From assembly GCA_035517615.1 (NCBI GenBank), contig DATIYM010000007.1:230726-294725 (forward strand): DNA of 64,000 bases, in the 5' to 3' direction. Numbering within the stretch: the stretch's first letter is position 1; each line of letters starts with the position of its first letter. Of the stretch, positions 41,079-49,213 are shown piece by piece. Position numbers and translations under genes: made by a program. Source of the DNA: AG25 sp035517615 (GTDB lineage: Bacteria; Gemmatimonadota; Gemmatimonadetes; Gemmatimonadales; GWC2-71-9). Under the pieces are notes generated by a model. The model did not search any database and had not been told where the DNA came from. It worked only from the letters and a program-made list of their open reading frames with translations.

Positions 41079-41732
41079 ATGCGTTGCGTTTCGCGGTTCA
41101 GTTTGCTCACCATCCTAGGCGGCCTGCTGTTCGCCGCTCCGCTCGCGGCGCAATACGGCCGCGGGCCTGCTGGATTCTGGCTGCGGTTCGGCGCCGGGTA
41201 CGGCACGGCGAATTACACGTGCGACGTGTGCGGCACCGGACCACGCATCGGCGGTATTACGGGCTCGCTCGAGATGGGCGGCACGCTCAGTCCCACGCTG
41301 CGCCTGGGAGGGTTCGTCGACGGATGGACCAACGGCTCGGGCGGCGTCGCGCAGACGATGTCGACCGTCGGTGCCGCGCTCTATTTCTATCCGGCGCGCG
41401 CCAGCCGATTCTATCTCAAGGGCGGCGTCGGATTTTCCACGTATCACGAGTCCGAGTACGCGGGCTACGATAACTTCGGCAACTACTACGTCTCACCACC
41501 CGTTACGGGAACCGGCTGGGGATTTACCACCGGCGCGGGCGTCGAAATCCCGGTCGGGCGGAATGTGTCGCTCGTCCCGTTCGTCGACTATTCCTGGGGC
41601 GGCATCGGAACACTCGACTACGCCGACGGATCGCTCTACGCCAACCAGTGGAATCAAAACTTTGCGTCGGTGGGGCTGAGCGTGGCGTTCAGTTCCGGGA
41701 ATCGGGGCGGCAGGCGGCATCGCGGCTCCTGA
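41079..41732 (+). CDS. Secreted outer-membrane beta-barrel-like protein
   Basis: 217 residues. Signal peptide (RCVSRFSLLTILGGLLFAAP, cleavage near LAAQYG), then amphipathic strands rich in Gly and aromatics (GFWLRFGAGYGTANYTCDVC, GGITGSLEMGGTLSPTLRLG, GWGFTTGAGVEIPVGRNVSL, FASVGLSVAFSS). Two cysteines in a CDVC loop are notable. It resembles OmpW/OmpA-like small barrels only in general form. ATG 41079. It converges with the oxidoreductase gene, 3 bases apart. Confidence 0.78.
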   Translation: MRCVSRFSLLTILGGLLFAAPLAAQYGRGPAGFWLRFGAGYGTANYTCDVCGTGPRIGGITGSLEMGGTLSPTLRLGGFVDGWTNGSGGVAQTMSTVGAALYFYPARASRFYLKGGVGFSTYHESEYAGYDNFGNYYVSPPVTGTGWGFTTGAGVEIPVGRNVSLVPFVDYSWGGIGTLDYADGSLYANQWNQNFASVGLSVAFSSGNRGGRRHRGS

Positions 41733-41735
41733 ACG

Positions 41736-42392
41736 CTATTTCGTCCGGCTGCGATTTCGGAGTGAGTTGATCTCGTGCTTCGTGAGCGAGCGCCCGCCGT
41801 AGCGCTCCTCCAGCCACGGATCCCCGCGCATGTGGTAGCCGTTCTGCTCCCAGAAACCCGGCATGTCGTCCACCAACAGCTCGAGCCCGCGCACCCACTT
41901 CGCGCTCTTCCAGAAGTAAAGATGCGGGACGAGGAGCCGTGCCGGACCGCCGTGCTCGGGCGTGAGCGGCGCTCCATCGTGCTTCAAGGCTATGAGATTC
42001 TCGGGCCGATCGAGGTCTGCGAGGGGCAGGTTGGTCGTGAAGCCCTGCTCGGCGAACACCACGCAGTACGCCGCTCCCGGCTGCACGCCGGCGCGCTCGA
42101 GCAGCGACTGCACCGCAACTCCCTCGAACGTGTTGTCCAGCCGGCTCCAGCGCGTCACACAATGGATGTCGCAGCGCACTCGCGTTTGCGGTAACTCGAG
42201 GAACTCGGCATACGAGAGCGTGAACGGGCGCTCGACGAGCCCCGAGACCTCGAACGTCCAGGTGGCAGTGTCTACGACCGGCACGTCGCCGTAATGGAGA
42301 ACCGGCCACTTCGTGGTGACGACCTGTCCGGGCGGAACGCGCTCGTGCGTCGCTCCCGTCCGCTCGCGCAAATCGTCGAGGAACTTCGTCAC
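41736..42392 (-). CDS. Molybdopterin-dependent oxidoreductase (sulfite oxidase-like)
   Basis: 218 residues of the sulfite-oxidase/MsrP fold (COG2041). The likely molybdenum ligand cysteine is in RCDIHCVTRWSRLDNTFEGV; PENLIALKHDGAPLTPEHGG and PHLYFWKSAKWVRGLELL are family hallmarks. No signal peptide or Tat motif is present, so it appears cytoplasmic, similar to the YuiH-type subgroup whose substrate is unknown. GTG 42392 overlaps the lipB stop as GTGA, so it is the last gene of the lipoate/PDH block. Confidence 0.9.
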   Translation of the reverse strand: MTKFLDDLRERTGATHERVPPGQVVTTKWPVLHYGDVPVVDTATWTFEVSGLVERPFTLSYAEFLELPQTRVRCDIHCVTRWSRLDNTFEGVAVQSLLERAGVQPGAAYCVVFAEQGFTTNLPLADLDRPENLIALKHDGAPLTPEHGGPARLLVPHLYFWKSAKWVRGLELLVDDMPGFWEQNGYHMRGDPWLEERYGGRSLTKHEINSLRNRSRTK

Positions 42393-43042
42393 ACGATGTA
42401 TCCGAAAAAGCTTGCGAAGCTACCGGTTACCGCTTCCATCGTGGCTGCCCACAATGCTTCTGTGTCGGTTTGCGTTCCGCCGGGGTCAGGGGGTGAGGTC
42501 TCGCGCGCCACGGATGTCATTTCCACTCCCGCGATGCCGCAGGGCACGATGCGATCGAATGCCGAGAGATCGGTTGCGACATTCAGCGCGAATCCGTGCC
42601 ACGTGACCCACTGCTTCACGTGCACCCCGATGCTCGCGATCTTCCGGCGCCCCGCACCGACCCAAACACCGGTATAACCGTCCCGCCGTTCAGCGTCGAT
42701 GCCGAGAACAGCGAGAGCAGAGATCAAGACGACTTCGAGCGAACGCAGATACCAGTGCAGATCCGTGCGGTGCTCGCGCAAGTCGAGAATCGGATATCCG
42801 ACGAGCTGTCCGGGGCCGTGATACGTGATGTCACCGCCCCGCTCGACCTCGAGCACGTCCAGCCCATCCGAATCGAGGAGATGCTGCGCTCGTGCGCCTC
42901 GGCCGAGCGTGATGATTGGCGGGTGCTCGAGCAGCAGCAGCACGTCGTGATCGAGCCGGCCCGCGATGCGATCGGCCGCGAGCGCGCGCTGCCACTCGAG
43001 TGCTTCGACGTAGGGCGTGAGACCAGGGAGCAGGATTTCCAG
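42389..43042 (-). CDS. lipB: Octanoyl-[acyl-carrier-protein] transferase; start codon uncertain, CTG proposed
   Basis: 217 residues from the proposed start. LipB moves octanoyl groups from ACP to lipoyl domains such as that of the pdhC product. Motifs are LLLEHPPIITLGRGARAQHL, GGDITYHGPGQLVGYPILDL with catalytic-site residues, KIASIGVHVKQWVTWHGFAL and the catalytic Cys in DRIVPCGIAGVEM. The family N-terminus (LEILLPGLTPYVEALEWQ) starts at CTG 43042. The only canonical in-frame starts are upstream: ATG 43147 or 43294, which add low-complexity residues, overlap the gene before, and span a perfect hairpin. A GGAGAGG sits 11 bases before the CTG. Confidence 0.92.
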   Translation of the reverse strand: MEILLPGLTPYVEALEWQRALAADRIAGRLDHDVLLLLEHPPIITLGRGARAQHLLDSDGLDVLEVERGGDITYHGPGQLVGYPILDLREHRTDLHWYLRSLEVVLISALAVLGIDAERRDGYTGVWVGAGRRKIASIGVHVKQWVTWHGFALNVATDLSAFDRIVPCGIAGVEMTSVARETSPPDPGGTQTDTEALWAATMEAVTGSFASFFGYIV

Positions 43043-43053
43043 CCTGCGTTGCG

Positions 43054-43074
43054 CCTCTCCGCACGGCGGAGAGG
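43054..43074 (-). repeat. Perfect intercistronic hairpin before lipB
   Basis: CCTCTCCGC (43054-43062), loop ACG, GCGGAGAGG (43066-43074). On the minus-strand message its 3' arm contains the GGAGAGG that could serve lipB, so folding would hide the ribosome site. It marks this stretch as intercistronic rather than coding. Confidence 0.6.
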
Positions 43075-43110
43075 GGGGCAGGGGGTGAGACTCGCAATGC
43101 GACCGAGGGC

Positions 43111-43536
43111 TCACGCTTCGCGCTCTCCCGCGCCCCTCACCGCCCATGCGCTCCCGGCCGCGCCGAGCGCGAAATTCGCGATGATCCAGAACCCGAGCCC
43201 CCAGAAATGAAAGAATTGCCAGAAGGGCACTGCGAGGAACGATGTGAGCAGGGCCCCGACCGCCGCGAGCACGCTGACGACGCCACCCTGCCATTCGTTA
43301 TGGAGCGGCCGGCTGCGGCGCCAGCCGAATCCCGCGGCCACGGCGATGCCAAGCACGAGGCCGACGTAGAGATCGAGTGAGGTGTCGGCGAACTTCGCGC
43401 CGTAGCTCGCGGAGGTCACGTGCTGCGACATCCGTACCGCGATCAACGCGGCGCCGATCGTGCCACCGCCCATTCCCACGCCGCATGCCAGGGCGCCGAG
43501 TCCGATCGCCAGCGGGTCTTTCTCGGTCTCAGTCAC
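43111..43536 (-). CDS. Membrane protein of unknown function
   Basis: 141 residues, about four helices (LAIGLGALACGVGMGGGTIG, LDLYVGLVLGIAVAAGFGWR, GGVVSVLAAVGALLTSFLAV, FWGLGFWIIANFALGAAGSA). GTG 43536 overlaps the lpdA stop as GTGA, so it is translated with the pyruvate dehydrogenase genes. No family recognised. The C-terminus ends VRGAGEREA. Confidence 0.75.
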   Translation of the reverse strand: MTETEKDPLAIGLGALACGVGMGGGTIGAALIAVRMSQHVTSASYGAKFADTSLDLYVGLVLGIAVAAGFGWRRSRPLHNEWQGGVVSVLAAVGALLTSFLAVPFWQFFHFWGLGFWIIANFALGAAGSAWAVRGAGEREA

Positions 43537-44921
43537 ATGTCAATGACCCTGCCGAGCGAATCGAGCGCCGCCTGGGCCACGGCCTCGGAGAACGTGGGGT
43601 GGGCATGAATCGCCAGCTCGATTTCCTCGACCGTGTACTCGTTTTCCCGCGCCACCGTGAGCTCGTGAATCAGCTCCGACGCGTGACTGCCCACGATGTG
43701 GGCTCCGAGAATTTCGCCGTACTGCTTTCCACGGATGATCTTGACGAAGCCTTCGGTTTCGCCCGTGCCGCGCGCCCGCCCGCTGGCGGAGAACGGAAAC
43801 CGGCCTACCACGTATTCGACTTTTCGCTCCTTGCATTGCTCCTCGGTCATTCCAATGCTCGCGACTTCGGGAAAGCAGAACGTCACGTTCGGCACGTTGT
43901 CGTACTTGATCGCGCGCGGCTTCTGTCCGGCAATGTGCTCGACCGCGTGAATTCCCTCGCGTGATCCCTTGTGCGCGAGCATGGGCGGGCCGGCAACGTC
44001 TCCGATCGCGTACACACCGGGGGCGGTGGTCTCGAGATCCTTGCTCACCTTGATGAAACCGCGTTCCGTCAGCTGCACGCCGGCCTCGGCGAGGCCAATA
44101 TTCTCCGTGTTGACCGCGCGACCGGCGGCCAGCAGGACGGCGGCGGCGTCGATGGTCCTGGTCGCTCCTCCGGCCTTCACTTCGAGCGTCACGCCGTCCT
44201 GCTTGACGTTGCCCTTCGTGATCGTCGCGCCGGCGAGCACCTCGATCTTGCGCTTCCGATAACTCTTCGAGAGCGCGTCCGACGACTCGGCATCTTCGAG
44301 CGGCAGGATCCGGGGCAACACCTCGATGAGCGTGACCTGAGTGCCGAACGACGCGAAGATATCGGCGAACTCCATGCCGACCGCGCCCGCGCCGATGATC
44401 GCGAGTGACGCGGGGGCGCGCTCGAGGAAAAGCGCCTCGTCCGACGAGATCACCGTGGTCTTGTTGATCTCAAGCCCAACCTGCGGCAGTCCTTTCACCC
44501 GCGATCCGGTCGCCACGATCACGGCTCGCTTGGCTTCGTGCACGTCAGCGCCGACTTTCACTTTGCGTCCGGGCTGGAGCACGCCCGAGCCTTTGACGAC
44601 GGTGATCTTGTGCTTCTTCATCAGGAACTCGACGCCCCGGGAATTCTGATCGGCCACCTTCCGGGAGCGCTGCATTGCGGTTCCGTAGTTCGTTTTCACG
44701 TCGTTCGTCTCGATGCCCATCTGGGCCGCGTCACGCAGCGCCTTGATGAGGTACGCCGAGTGGAGCAGGGCCTTGGTCGGGATGCAGCCGATATTCACGC
44801 AGACGCCGCCCAGCTTGTCGCGCTCAATCACCGCCGTGCTCATGCCGAGCTGTGCCGAGCGAATGGCGGCGACGTAGCCCGCGGGCCCACCACCGAGAAT
44901 GATGACGTCGAATTGTGACAC
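43533..44921 (-). CDS. lpdA: Dihydrolipoyl dehydrogenase (E3)
   Basis: A 462-residue flavoprotein that reoxidises the dihydrolipoyl arm of the dehydrogenase complex. FAD site FDVIILGGGPAGYVAAIRSA, redox disulfide GGVCVNIGCIPTKALLHS, NAD site IIGAGAVGMEFADIFASFG, second FAD site GVYAIGDVAGPPMLAHK, and the C-terminal catalytic His-Glu (HAHPTFSEAV). The start is GTG 44921 with GGAGGGG seven bases before; the open frame extends further but is unconserved. It lies 20 bases after pdhC. Confidence 0.97.
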   Translation of the reverse strand: MSQFDVIILGGGPAGYVAAIRSAQLGMSTAVIERDKLGGVCVNIGCIPTKALLHSAYLIKALRDAAQMGIETNDVKTNYGTAMQRSRKVADQNSRGVEFLMKKHKITVVKGSGVLQPGRKVKVGADVHEAKRAVIVATGSRVKGLPQVGLEINKTTVISSDEALFLERAPASLAIIGAGAVGMEFADIFASFGTQVTLIEVLPRILPLEDAESSDALSKSYRKRKIEVLAGATITKGNVKQDGVTLEVKAGGATRTIDAAAVLLAAGRAVNTENIGLAEAGVQLTERGFIKVSKDLETTAPGVYAIGDVAGPPMLAHKGSREGIHAVEHIAGQKPRAIKYDNVPNVTFCFPEVASIGMTEEQCKERKVEYVVGRFPFSASGRARGTGETEGFVKIIRGKQYGEILGAHIVGSHASELIHELTVARENEYTVEEIELAIHAHPTFSEAVAQAALDSLGRVIDM

Positions 44922-44940
44922 CCGGAAACCCCTCCCCCGT

Positions 44941-46263
44941 TCAGAGCATCGCCAACGGATTTTCCAGCATCCCCTTGAGCGTCTCGAGAAAGGCCGCTCC
45001 CGTCGCGCCGTCGATGACGCGGTGATCACAGGTCAGCGTCACCCGCATCCGCAGCCGAGGTACGACGGCGCCATTCACGATGACCGGCTTCGCGACCGCC
45101 GACCCCACCGCGAGAATCCCGGCTTCCGGGGGATTGATGACCGCGGTGAACTGGTCGATGTCGAACATCCCGAGATTCGAAACGGAGAACGTGCTCCCCG
45201 TGTACTCGTCGGGTTGGAGCCTCCGGGCCCGCGCTCGGGCCGCAAGTTCGCGCGCGTCCCGCCCGATCTCGGCCAACGCCTTTGCATCGGCGTTGCGGAT
45301 CACGGGCGTAATCAATCCATCTTCAACCGCGACGGCCATGCCGAGGTGGACCTCGTTCCAGTAGCGAATGTGATCGTCCTGCCACCAGGCGTTGCAGGCG
45401 CGGTGCTGCTTGAGCGTGAGCGCTGTGGCTTTCAGGATCACATCGTTCACGCTGATCCGCTCTTCCTGCTCGCGTCCCTCGTTCAGCGCGGCCCGCGCGT
45501 CGGCGACGCGCTCCAGGTCGATTTCCGTCGTCAGGAAAAAATGGGGAATCGGCCCGAGCGAGGCCGCGAGGCGCTTGGCGATGGTCTTGCGGATCTGGGA
45601 CAGCGGCACGTCTTCAAACGGCGGTCCGGCGGATCGGCGGACCGGCGGACCGACAGGCTCGGGACGGACCAACGGAGCCGCGGCGGGCGCTTGGGCGACG
45701 ACCGGTTCGCCGGTCTCCCGCTTCGCTGCTCCACCCTGTTCCACATCCCGCTTGACCACCCTGCCACCCGGTCCCGACCCCTGCAGGACCCGCAGATCCA
45801 TTCCGGCGTCCCGGGCCATACGGCGGGCGAGGGGGGAGGCTTTCACGCGGGTGGCGTCCGCGGATGTGGGAGGAGGGGGAGCCGGGGAAGGGGGAAGAGC
45901 ACTACGCGGCCGAACAGGTTCCGTTGCGCGCGGAGCAGGAGGGGGAGGGGGAGGGGGAGGGGGAGTTGAGGGCGCGACGGGTGCCGGCTGTTCCTGTATT
46001 ACCCTCCCCCCTTCCCCCTTCCCGCTTCCCCCGTTAATCACCGCAATCTGTTTCCCGACCGCGACCGTCTCCCCCTCCTTCACCGCGATGCTGCCCAGCA
46101 CGCCGTCCGCCCGCGCGACCAGATCCATGACGGCCTTGTCGGTCTCCACTTCGGCAAGCGTCTCTCCGGCGCTGACGTGATCTCCTGCGTGCTTGAGCCA
46201 TTTGACGAGGCGCCCTTCTTCCATCGTGGGCGACAGCGCCTCCATCACGACGCTGGTGGGCAT
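44941..46263 (-). CDS. pdhC: Dihydrolipoyllysine acetyltransferase (E2) of pyruvate dehydrogenase
   Basis: 440 residues. One lipoyl domain (1-80) with the lipoylated Lys in VETDKAVMDLVARADGVL. A Pro-rich linker contains eight consecutive prolines. The peripheral-subunit-binding domain follows (KASPLARRMARDAGMDLRVL then QGSGPGGRVVKRDV, about 140-175), a second linker, and the catalytic domain ending with DHRVIDGATGAAFL (HxxxDG). It transfers acetyl groups to CoA. The linker DNA is a simple repeat. It lies one base after pdhB; start ATG 46263. Confidence 0.96.
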   Translation of the reverse strand: MPTSVVMEALSPTMEEGRLVKWLKHAGDHVSAGETLAEVETDKAVMDLVARADGVLGSIAVKEGETVAVGKQIAVINGGSGKGEGGRVIQEQPAPVAPSTPPPPPPPPPAPRATEPVRPRSALPPSPAPPPPTSADATRVKASPLARRMARDAGMDLRVLQGSGPGGRVVKRDVEQGGAAKRETGEPVVAQAPAAAPLVRPEPVGPPVRRSAGPPFEDVPLSQIRKTIAKRLAASLGPIPHFFLTTEIDLERVADARAALNEGREQEERISVNDVILKATALTLKQHRACNAWWQDDHIRYWNEVHLGMAVAVEDGLITPVIRNADAKALAEIGRDARELAARARARRLQPDEYTGSTFSVSNLGMFDIDQFTAVINPPEAGILAVGSAVAKPVIVNGAVVPRLRMRVTLTCDHRVIDGATGAAFLETLKGMLENPLAML

Positions 46264-46264
46264 C

Positions 46265-47248
46265 TCAGTCGAGGTACAGCACGCGGCGCGCGGCCTCGAC
46301 GATCTTCTCGGCCGACGGTTTGGCCGCGCGTTCGAGCTGCTTGTTGTACGGCATCGGGACGTCAGCCTGTGTCACCCGCAGCACCGGAGCGTCGAGCACG
46401 TCGAACGCCTCGCGCTGGACGATGTCCACCACCTGGGCCCCGACGCCGCAGTGGGGCCAGCCTTCCTCGGCGACGACGCAGCGATTGGTCTTCGTCACCG
46501 ACGTGATCAGGGTCGGCTCGTCGATCGGACGCAATGTTCTCAGGTCGACCACTTCCGCGCTCACGCCATGATCGCCGGCCAGAAGCTCGGCGGCCTTGAG
46601 CGCCGGGACGACCGTCTTCGAGTGGCACACGATGGTGACATCCGTCCCCGGCCGCTTCACCTGCGCCGAGCCGATGGGCACCAGGTGCTCGCCCTCCGGG
46701 ACCTCGCCCTTCGTGTTATACAGCATTTCGCCTTCCAGCATGATCACCGGATTGTTGTCCCGGATCGCGGATTTGAGCAGCCCTTTGGCGTCGGCGGGAG
46801 TTGCCGGGCTCACGACCTTGAGGCCCGGGACGTGCGCGAGCCACGACTCCCAGGCCTGGGAATGCTGTGCGCCGAGCTGCAGCGCCGAGCCATTGGGCCC
46901 ACGAAACACGATGGGGATCGGCACTTGACCGCCCGACATGTACAGGATCTTGGCGGCGGAGTTCACGATCTGATCGAGCGCGAGCACGGCGAAGTTCCAG
47001 GTCATGAACTCGACCACGGGGCGCAGTCCGGTCATTGCGGCCCCGACGCCGACGCCCGCGAACCCGAGCTCGGCGATCGGAGTGTCCACGACCCGCGATG
47101 GTCCGAATTCCTCGAGCAAACCTCGACTGACCTTGTACGCTCCCTGATACACGCCGACCTCTTCGCCCAACAGGAACACGTTGGGATCGCGCTGCATCTC
47201 CTCGCGCAGCGCCTGATTCAACGCATCCCGGTAGGTGAGGGTCGGCAC
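46265..47248 (-). CDS. pdhB: Pyruvate dehydrogenase E1 component subunit beta
   Basis: A 327-residue subunit that forms the thiamine-diphosphate site with E1 alpha. Motifs are EEVGVYQGAYKVSRGLLEEF, DTPIAELGFAGVGVGAAMTG with the cofactor-activating Glu, RGPNGSALQLGAQHSQAWES and VVAEEGWPHCGVGAQV. GTG 47248 begins two bases before the pdhA stop boundary. Branched-chain or acetoin dehydrogenases share this fold, but the lipA/lipB and E3 context supports the pyruvate complex. Confidence 0.96.
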   Translation of the reverse strand: MPTLTYRDALNQALREEMQRDPNVFLLGEEVGVYQGAYKVSRGLLEEFGPSRVVDTPIAELGFAGVGVGAAMTGLRPVVEFMTWNFAVLALDQIVNSAAKILYMSGGQVPIPIVFRGPNGSALQLGAQHSQAWESWLAHVPGLKVVSPATPADAKGLLKSAIRDNNPVIMLEGEMLYNTKGEVPEGEHLVPIGSAQVKRPGTDVTIVCHSKTVVPALKAAELLAGDHGVSAEVVDLRTLRPIDEPTLITSVTKTNRCVVAEEGWPHCGVGAQVVDIVQREAFDVLDAPVLRVTQADVPMPYNKQLERAAKPSAEKIVEAARRVLYLD

Positions 47249-47249
47249 G

Positions 47250-48248
47250 TCAGTCGGCGAGCACGTGCGAATGCAGCTCGGTAAGCTCGGGATCCGGGCT
47301 CTCGTCGGCGAACTTCACGGCGGCGTCCACCTCGGCCCGCACCGCGGCTTCCAGCTCTTCGAACGCGGCGTCATCGATGACACGCTCTTCCTTGAGGCGG
47401 GCGGCGAGCTGCGTGATGGGATCACGCTTCTTCTGCGCCTCGACCTCGTCCTTGGTGCGGTAGACGCCGTGCAGCGGATCGGACATCGAGTGCCCCATGA
47501 AGCGGTACGTGCGCGTCTCGAGCAGGGTGGGGTGCCTGCTCTTTCGCGCCCGCTGGACCGCCCGCATCGTGGCGCGATACACCTCGCGAACGTCCATGCC
47601 GTTCACGAGCTCGGCGGCCATGTCGTAACTGCAGGCATGCTCGACCACGTCCGTCACCGCCGCGACACGCTCGAACGCCGTGCCCATGCCGTAGTGATTG
47701 TTTTCGCAGACAAACACGACCGGCAGTTTCCATACCGACGCCATGTTCAGCGCCTCGTGAAATCCGCCGATATTGACCGCGGCTTCGCCAAAAAAACAGA
47801 GGCACACCTGATCGCCGCCTCGGTATTTGATCGCGAATCCGATCCCGGTTGCGAGCGGAATATGCCCACCGACGATCCCGTGCCCGCCCATGAAATGGCG
47901 CGCGGCGTCGAAGATGTGCATGGAGCCGCCCTTGCCCTTGGAGCAGCCGGTCTGCTTGCCGTAGAGCTCCGCCATGAGGGCCGTGGCGGGAACGCCGCGC
48001 GCCAGGGCCTGCCCATGCTCCCGATACGATGAGATCACGTAGTCGTCGGGGCGGAGTGTTGCGATCGCCCCCACGCCAACGGCTTCCTGCCCGACGTAGA
48101 GATGACAGAAGCCGCCGATTTTTCCGAGCGCGTAGGCTTCCGCGGCCTTCTCCTCGAAGCGCCGAATCAGGAGCATCTGCCGCAGCAGCTTGAGCTCCTG
48201 ATCGGCCTCAGTCTGACTTGCCGCGGCTGCGCGAGTCGCAGTGGCCAT
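47250..48248 (-). CDS. pdhA: Pyruvate dehydrogenase E1 component subunit alpha
   Basis: 332 residues. Thiamine-diphosphate binding follows the GDG-x-N pattern in modified form: GGHGIVGGHIPLATGIGFAI then FFGEAAVNIGGFHEALNMAS. The phosphorylation-loop region YRFMGHSMSDPLHGVYRTK is typical of E1 alpha. The alpha2beta2 layout is that of Gram-positive, cyanobacterial and mitochondrial complexes, not the single-chain AceE. ATG 48248 follows lipA by 3 bases, so lipoate attachment and the enzyme are co-transcribed. Confidence 0.96.
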   Translation of the reverse strand: MATATRAAAASQTEADQELKLLRQMLLIRRFEEKAAEAYALGKIGGFCHLYVGQEAVGVGAIATLRPDDYVISSYREHGQALARGVPATALMAELYGKQTGCSKGKGGSMHIFDAARHFMGGHGIVGGHIPLATGIGFAIKYRGGDQVCLCFFGEAAVNIGGFHEALNMASVWKLPVVFVCENNHYGMGTAFERVAAVTDVVEHACSYDMAAELVNGMDVREVYRATMRAVQRARKSRHPTLLETRTYRFMGHSMSDPLHGVYRTKDEVEAQKKRDPITQLAARLKEERVIDDAAFEELEAAVRAEVDAAVKFADESPDPELTELHSHVLAD

Positions 48249-48251
48249 GCG

Positions 48252-49154
48252 TTAGGCGGCCGCGCCTCCGGTCGCTCGTTGCACCTGTTCCCAGGCGTGA
48301 TAGCTCGAGCGGACGAGTGGCCCCGCCTCGACGTGTTTGAAGCCCATGGCGAGTCCGAGCCGTTTCAAATCGGCGAACTCATCGGGTGTGTAATACCGGG
48401 CAATCGGGAGATGACGCGGCGAGGGGCGGAGGTACTGGCCGAGCGTGAGAATGTCGACCTGGCGTGCGCGGAGATCGCGCATTGCGTCGAGCAGCTCTTC
48501 CCACTCCTCGCCGAGGCCGCACATAATGCCCGACTTCGTGAGCAGAGCCGGCGCCAGGTCCCTCGCCCGCTGCAACAGCTCGAGCGCGCGGACGTAGCGG
48601 CCGCCGGGCCGTGCCAGACGGTACAGCCGGTCGATGGTCTCGAGATTGTGATTCAGGATGTCGGGCGACGCCGCCACCACGGTCTCGAGCGCCGCGCGGT
48701 TCCCCTTGAAATCGGGAATGAGAACTTCGATCGACGTCCCCGGAATCCGTGCACGGATTTCTCGGATCGACGCGGCAAACAGTTCGGCGCCGCCATCGGT
48801 CAGATCGTCCCGATCGACGCTCGTGATCACCACATGTTTCAGCTGCAGACGCACTACGGCCTCGGCCAGCCTGAGAGGCTCGGCGTGGTCGAGCGGGAGC
48901 GGGGTTCCGTGCGCGACGGCGCAGTAGGAGCAGTTCCGTGTGCAGACATCGCCCAGGATCATGAAGGTCGCGGTGCGGTGCCCCCAGCACTCTCCTACGT
49001 TGGGGCAGTGCGCTTCCTCGCACACGGTGTGTAGCCCGAGCGCACGCAGGAGGTGCTTCAGTTCGCCGTAATGCGGGCCGCCTGGCGCCGGGACTTTGAG
49101 CCAGGGCGGTTTGCGGGTGGAGGTTCCTGGTGCGAGCTGTACGAGCGGCGTCAC
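48252..49154 (-). CDS. lipA: Lipoyl synthase
   Basis: A 300-residue radical-SAM enzyme that inserts two sulfurs into octanoyl-lysine. The auxiliary cluster motif is CEEAHCPNVGEC, the radical-SAM motif CTRNCSYC, followed by HVVITSVDRDDLTDGGAELF, and the C-terminal conserved RSSYHA. The start is GTG 49154 (TPLVQLAPGTSTRKPPWLKV); longer readings add unconserved sequence. It works directly on the E2 lipoyl domain encoded three genes downstream. Confidence 0.97.
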   Translation of the reverse strand: MTPLVQLAPGTSTRKPPWLKVPAPGGPHYGELKHLLRALGLHTVCEEAHCPNVGECWGHRTATFMILGDVCTRNCSYCAVAHGTPLPLDHAEPLRLAEAVVRLQLKHVVITSVDRDDLTDGGAELFAASIREIRARIPGTSIEVLIPDFKGNRAALETVVAASPDILNHNLETIDRLYRLARPGGRYVRALELLQRARDLAPALLTKSGIMCGLGEEWEELLDAMRDLRARQVDILTLGQYLRPSPRHLPIARYYTPDEFADLKRLGLAMGFKHVEAGPLVRSSYHAWEQVQRATGGAAA

Positions 49155-49213
49155 GGTATGAGCGGAAGATAGCGGCGCGCGGAAAGGGCGGGTAGCAGCG
49201 TCCGCGCTGTCCT

